From NCBI GenBank assembly GCA_963971405.1, contig OZ020486.1, forward strand, positions 22,281,419 through 22,345,418: a stretch of DNA of 64,000 nucleotides. Reading direction: 5' to 3'. The notes under the pieces were generated by a model. It was not told where the DNA came from. It ran no database searches and was given only the letters and a program-made list of their open reading frames with translations. The position numbers and the translations under genes were made by a program. The stretch is from Psococerastis gibbosa. Its lineage: Eukaryota; Arthropoda; Insecta; Psocodea; Psocidae. Positions 60,061-64,000 of the stretch are shown in pieces (the stretch's first letter is position 1; every line of letters starts with the position of its first letter).

Positions 60061-60900
60061 GATGTTGATATTGCACAATACAAATGAATCTTGGAAGTCA
60101 GAATACCTTGGCAATCCGAATAACCTCTTTGGGTGTAGGCATCTCGAAGAAAATCGCCTTCATTAGGTGAGAAAATGTCGTCCAACATGTGATAACATTG
60201 CAACCAAGGTATTTCCACTTAAGCACTTATCATATACATAGCGATCACGAAAATGGCTGGGGAGAAATGAAGAAAGTGCGTCTAGGGGTTTACTGCCCCA
60301 AGTCCCAACGGAACGAGGACTTATCATGCATCAGTATGGGTATAGTATGATATATGGAAGTTGCATGAAATGACTTGAAAAAAAAAATACTTAAGAGCGT
60401 ATGATACAGCGATGTTTAAGTAACCCTTCACTCTATGATAGCCAAGATGAAGCCGGACACGTTAAGTAAGTATTCAGCGATCAACCCTGCAAATCTAATC
60501 AAATCCATTTAGCATAAAAATTAGCACAGTTACAATGCGCTCACATAAATAACTTATTTGTCTCGGAAAGAGCAACAGGGTCGAAAAGTTAAAGAGCAGG
60601 AAATGGGAGTAAAAGCCTTTCTCAATCTTAGCACTTTGTCATTTCATTATGGCAGACTTTCGCCTGCAACCTGAGAGTATGCTTTTATTTACGGCGACGC
60701 CTATTATGGTTATAAAGTATGAAAACCTTGCTCAAACTTTGACTCCACAATAAGGTTGTAATAAGGCTCTACCAGCATCTACGCTCACACTTTTAAGTTA
60801 TTTCCACCGTTGCTCCTTTCATTATACAAAGTAACGGTGATTTTCCAGCATTGCTGAGACGTCTGGGTATTTTATGATGCTCTCAGAAGTTGATTATAGC
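60061..60900. other. No gene recognised
   Basis: Spacer without a supportable feature. Confidence 0.45.
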
Positions 60901-61085
60901 CGGGAGTAGACCAACTGGTATAGTACTGGGCTATGGATCGGTCGGGGTCGAGGTTTGACATTCAACCTAAAAGAAAAAGGCATACCCAACCCTAATGGGG
61001 TATACTGTATATTACCGTCATGAGTAGGTAAGTGAAAAACACTGCTTACTACAACATCTAAAATGGGCAGTGGTCAAGAGGCTGA
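60901..61085 (+). repeat. SINE2 (tRNA-derived), copy 2
   Basis: Begins GGGAGTAGACCAACTGGTAT (A-box-like) and has a weak B box GGGGTCGAGGTTTGAC near 60943. The body CATACCCAACCCTAATGGGG, TACTACAACATCTAAAATGG and GCAGTGGTCAAG follows the order of the 55891-56165 copy. It is not a functional tRNA: no anticodon or acceptor pairing could be drawn. Confidence 0.6.
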
Positions 61086-61125
61086 GGCTAATCTACTAGT
61101 ATTATAGGTTGTGTTAACTTTTTTT

Positions 61126-61225
61126 TCTTAAGGCGGGCCCCATCACCGCTTGAAAAGTATCGGTAAAGAATACTGCACGGCCACACCGTGCATTGCAGTT
61201 GGCTTTGTCGGCCAGAACTGCTTAG
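61126..61225. repeat. Dispersed repeat R4, copy 2
   Basis: TTAAGGCGGGCCCCATCACC, GCTTGAAAAGTAT, GGTAAAGAATACTGCA and GTGCATTGCAGTTGGC parallel the repeat at 29385-29490. The start after TTAA and the GGCGGG end recall family P but no right partner was found. Confidence 0.5.
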
Positions 61226-62081
61226 CGATACATTTCAATCTATGGTGGGAATTAGTCGATTAAATTTTATAGCTGTGTTGTATTACAGTACCTTATATGA
61301 CCTCTGCTGGTTGTTCCACTAGAAAATTAATAATATCCTAATTAATATAAGATTTTAACAACGCTGACCCATTGTCATCCGTCAGTTATCTTTAAAATCC
61401 ATTTGAGCTTCTCATTATTACACTAAACACATACAGTATACGGTTAAAATGTATTTTAATTATTTTTCTTTACTGTCTTGAAACGCCGCAGCTCTACCGC
61501 CGACCCTCCATGAGGAAATGGCGCGGAAAAAGTAAGTAAGTATTTTTCTGTACTACTATAGTATTTAGGTTGATTCAATCTACTGTGTTGCTTTCAAAAC
61601 TTAACCACTATTTAAGTAAATGCAAATAATTATTCATTTAAAATGAGAATTAAGAACAGTGGAAAAGCGCAGTGTTCGACAGTCAGAGGGATTTTCGAAG
61701 CCAAGTGCGACAAAAAGAAAACTAGACCAGATAGAGATACAAATCCCAGATTAATTTCCAACAGAAGCAGAGTGAGTCGGAATGGGGAGCTGCTCAATTT
61801 ATAAGAGTCTCTTGAAATATCATCTAACCCTAACCTACTCCGACGAACGAACAAGAAATGATTTGGTGAGATATGAAAAAAGTTTCTTCATAAGTTTTCG
61901 CCCTTTCCGATTCATCATGTTAACGTGCGCGGTCCAAATGACTGTCATCAGTTTTTGTGTTAAAGCACTTTATCGCGACCCTGATCAACATTATTTCAAT
62001 TAACCATTGTGTAAGCTACTGAGTACGTACCTATGTAACTTAACGACTTGCATTATAGCATTAATTTTTCTTCTTCTGGCT
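61226..62081. other. No gene recognised
   Basis: Spacer without a supportable feature. Confidence 0.45.
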
Positions 62082-62216
62082 CTACAGCCCTTGATGGGCT
62101 TTGGGCTGCTCGACAACACTCCTCCAGTCATCTCGGTTTTGTACAACGCTCCACCATCTCCAAACTCGCGAAGGTCAGTTTCCCACTGATCCTTGCAGCG
62201 TTTTCAAGGGATTATT
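62082..62216 (-). pseudogene. Non-LTR retrotransposon RT, extreme C-terminus
   Basis: The minus strand ends RWWSVVQNRDDWRSVVEQPK, AHQGL and a stop at 62082-62084, the DR--WR-VV--A--H-GL ending of many non-LTR RT proteins. Upstream, in another frame, RCKDQWETDLREFGD matches the usual RWKDQ-E-DL segment, so there is a frameshift between the two. AGAAGAAGAAA follows the stop. The relic is only about 45 codons and differs from the 15-kb one. Confidence 0.75.
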
Positions 62217-62235
62217 GCATTCTGTAAATCTATGT

Positions 62236-62456
62236 AGGTGGCTTTTCCACTAGTTAATTTTGTTTGATTAATGTTATTTTCGTTTTTACTCTGTAATCAT
62301 TTTAACTTCCGCATGTTAAATTGATCAATGGTCATAGAAAACAATTATTAAAGACTTGTGGAATGGCGTACGAAAATAAAAATGCAACATTTATGATATT
62401 TCTGTCACAGACTATAACAAAATTGAAGAAAAATTGATAAGTGGAATAGTCGCTTT
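62236..62456. mobile_element. Degenerate foldback MITE (possible family P relative)
   Basis: GGTGGCTTTTCCACTAGTTA at the left is roughly complementary to GATAAGTGGAATAGTCGCTT at the right. The middle has ATCATTTTAACTTCC..TTGATCAATGGTCATAG, reminiscent of the type E core. A GTGGAATGGCGTAC segment at about 62360 looks like another element end. Boundaries are uncertain. Confidence 0.4.
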
Positions 62457-63154
62457 AATGGAAAATTTACTTATCACAGATGTGGAAACGTACAAAAACC
62501 GTTGTTTAAGTAAACAAAAAATAAACTTTTGCATGCCTATTAAAAACACAGCAGTCATAGGGCATTTGGCGGACTATATTGCATGTAGTTCAAGTATTGA
62601 CTGATTTTAGGGAGATTCATCTACCTATTGAGATGGCGACCAATGTTCGACTTTCGGAAAATTTCTTCACAACTTTTCATTTCATGACCCCCTGAGCCTA
62701 AAACCACCCTCCGTTCAAAATGTTATATATATATATGTATATCGATTTTAGGAAACGCTCTAACTTCCGTAAATATTATCCGATTTGGATGAAACTTGGC
62801 ACAAAGATTGATCATACAAATGCCTTGATCGAGTTCGTTAACCAGCTAGATCCGCTATTTAGTTATAAGATGGCGGCCGATTGAAAACTTATATAATTCA
62901 TATCTCAGTCAATATTGGTCGCAGACGAATGAATTAAAATCTGACTGAAAGATCGTATTATTATCTACGATAATGGTAATCTACACTTTTTACGACAAAT
63001 TAACGATTTCAAGATGACGTCCAGTCAAAGTAAAAATAATTTAATAAGTAAAAGTTCATAGTCGTCATAGTTTGGAACACAAGAGTGTTTTGTGTGTTGA
63101 TGTTGTGATCGGGAAAATAATGAAGTTGTTTTCATTTTCTATTACACATAGCGT

Positions 63155-63485
63155 CAGGGGCGTAAAGTTGGGCGGGGGGGGGGGGGGGGGGCACGGTCCA
63201 ACTTGCCCCCCCCCCAGCTCCTTTTGGCTTTACCCCCCCCCCCCCCAGCTTCGAGCATTGTAAGACGTGGTTCTTACTTCATAGTCCCCTTTGCAGCAAT
63301 ATGAATATAAGCATTCTTTTTTCAGCTTTGTAAAATCTACAGCTATACTTTACAACTATTAAAAAATGCGTAAAACTCTACAATTTTTCTATTATATTAT
63401 CAATTTTTTCTTCAATCCTGCCTGATGACGTCATAAGGTCTACTTAGTTTTGCCCCCGCCATCATTCTAAAACTTGACGCCACTG
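63155..63485. mobile_element. hAT-type MITE with poly-G/C ends
   Basis: The left end CAGGGGCGTAAAGTT and the right end in complement, CAGTGGCGTCAAGTT, form the inverted repeats. Flanks CATAGCGT (63147-63154) and GGTAGCGT (63486-63493) share the last six bases. The left side carries G18 (63174-63191), C10 (63206-63215) and C14 (63233-63246) runs; the right side has GGCGGGGGC in complement. At 331 bp it has no transposase frame. Confidence 0.82.
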
Positions 63486-63493
63486 GGTAGCGT

Positions 63494-64000
63494 AGAGGAA
63501 AAGCAGGGTCTGCGGAATCTCCCTACACCTGATCGGCCATAGCCGAAAGGGATTTTTTATATTAGAACAGCCTAATGACCAGAAATGAACAAAGAAGTTA
63601 TGGCGCCCCATAAAAATTAGAGATGAAAAGTCCTCAATTACACGACAGCCATTGGAATTTCATTAACTGAGAAAACGGCTTCCCTCATTGAATAATTTAA
63701 TTGCACTGAAATTAATTAATTATTCCTGGCTACAGCTCTGAACCTTCGCTTTTCAATGTATAAAAAATCCATAAATTATTACCTTTGAAGATAAATTAGG
63801 TTACTCTTATGTAAGGTAATGTCCAGATAATTAGCATATGAAAGTTTTTGATGATAACTACCCAGAGGCTAGATTGGATGTGGAATACACACACATGCCG
63901 TAAACCTTTATGTAGGGATAAGGGTAATGGAAAACATCCCCCAAAACGTCTCAAAATCGAAATAATATCGTAAGTAATTGACGGTGACTCGTACATCGTA
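63494..64000. other. No gene recognised
   Basis: AT-rich end of the window without a supportable feature. Confidence 0.5.

Noticed and set aside
59823..60218. 131-codon minus-strand reading frame
   Set aside because: It is antisense to the RT relic and the end of a MITE; the sense-strand homology explains the sequence better.
1..64000. CRISPR array, bacterial operon or integrated virus
   Set aside because: No regularly spaced direct repeats, no dense coding, no ribosome-binding sites and no viral structural or replication genes were visible on either strand.

Overview
This looks like nuclear DNA from an animal, most probably an insect. It is AT-rich and has no dense gene packing. No reading frame exceeds about 155 codons, and the only protein-like sequence consists of decayed non-LTR retrotransposon tails. 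The rest that can be recognised is tRNA-derived SINEs and short inverted-repeat elements (MITEs). A hemipteran host is a guess from the repeat style; nothing here proves it. I found no convincing host gene, rRNA, functional tRNA, CRISPR array or bacterial-type operon. Exons of a host gene with long introns could be missed by eye.

Layout. 0-13 kb: a dispersed repeat (family F) at 1.2 kb and again at 11.3 kb in the opposite orientation, two hAT-type MITEs (4.1 and 8.4 kb), a SINE1 copy (7.0 kb), and pieces of SINE2, SINE3 and repeat R3. 13-16 kb: three MITEs in a row, then a retrotransposon reverse transcriptase (RT) tail. 16-28 kb: mostly unrecognised sequence with two short RT tails. 28-36 kb: a dense repeat cluster with a retrotransposon end carrying a poly(A) tail, two SINE1 copies, a hAT MITE with good target duplications, a MITE inside the tip of another MITE, two further MITEs, a 75-bp tandem duplication and a second retrotransposon end. 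36-49 kb: a diverged family F copy, several palindromic MITEs, a 51-bp hAT-like element and hairpins. 49-64 kb: the best preserved RT fragment, foldback elements, a third long family F copy, and an RT remnant split by a nested MITE (59.3-60.0 kb).

Nothing here acts as a pathway; the window is best read as a record of transposition. Every retrotransposon fragment covers only the C-terminal, 3' end, as expected from 5'-truncated target-primed insertions. The most interesting material is a set of near-perfect palindromic MITEs. They share their ends and a conserved tip motif but differ in the arm sequence between, and two independent copies carry a second element exactly at the centre of symmetry. 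Also notable is how often long poly-G/C runs occur, several of them inside hAT-like ends.
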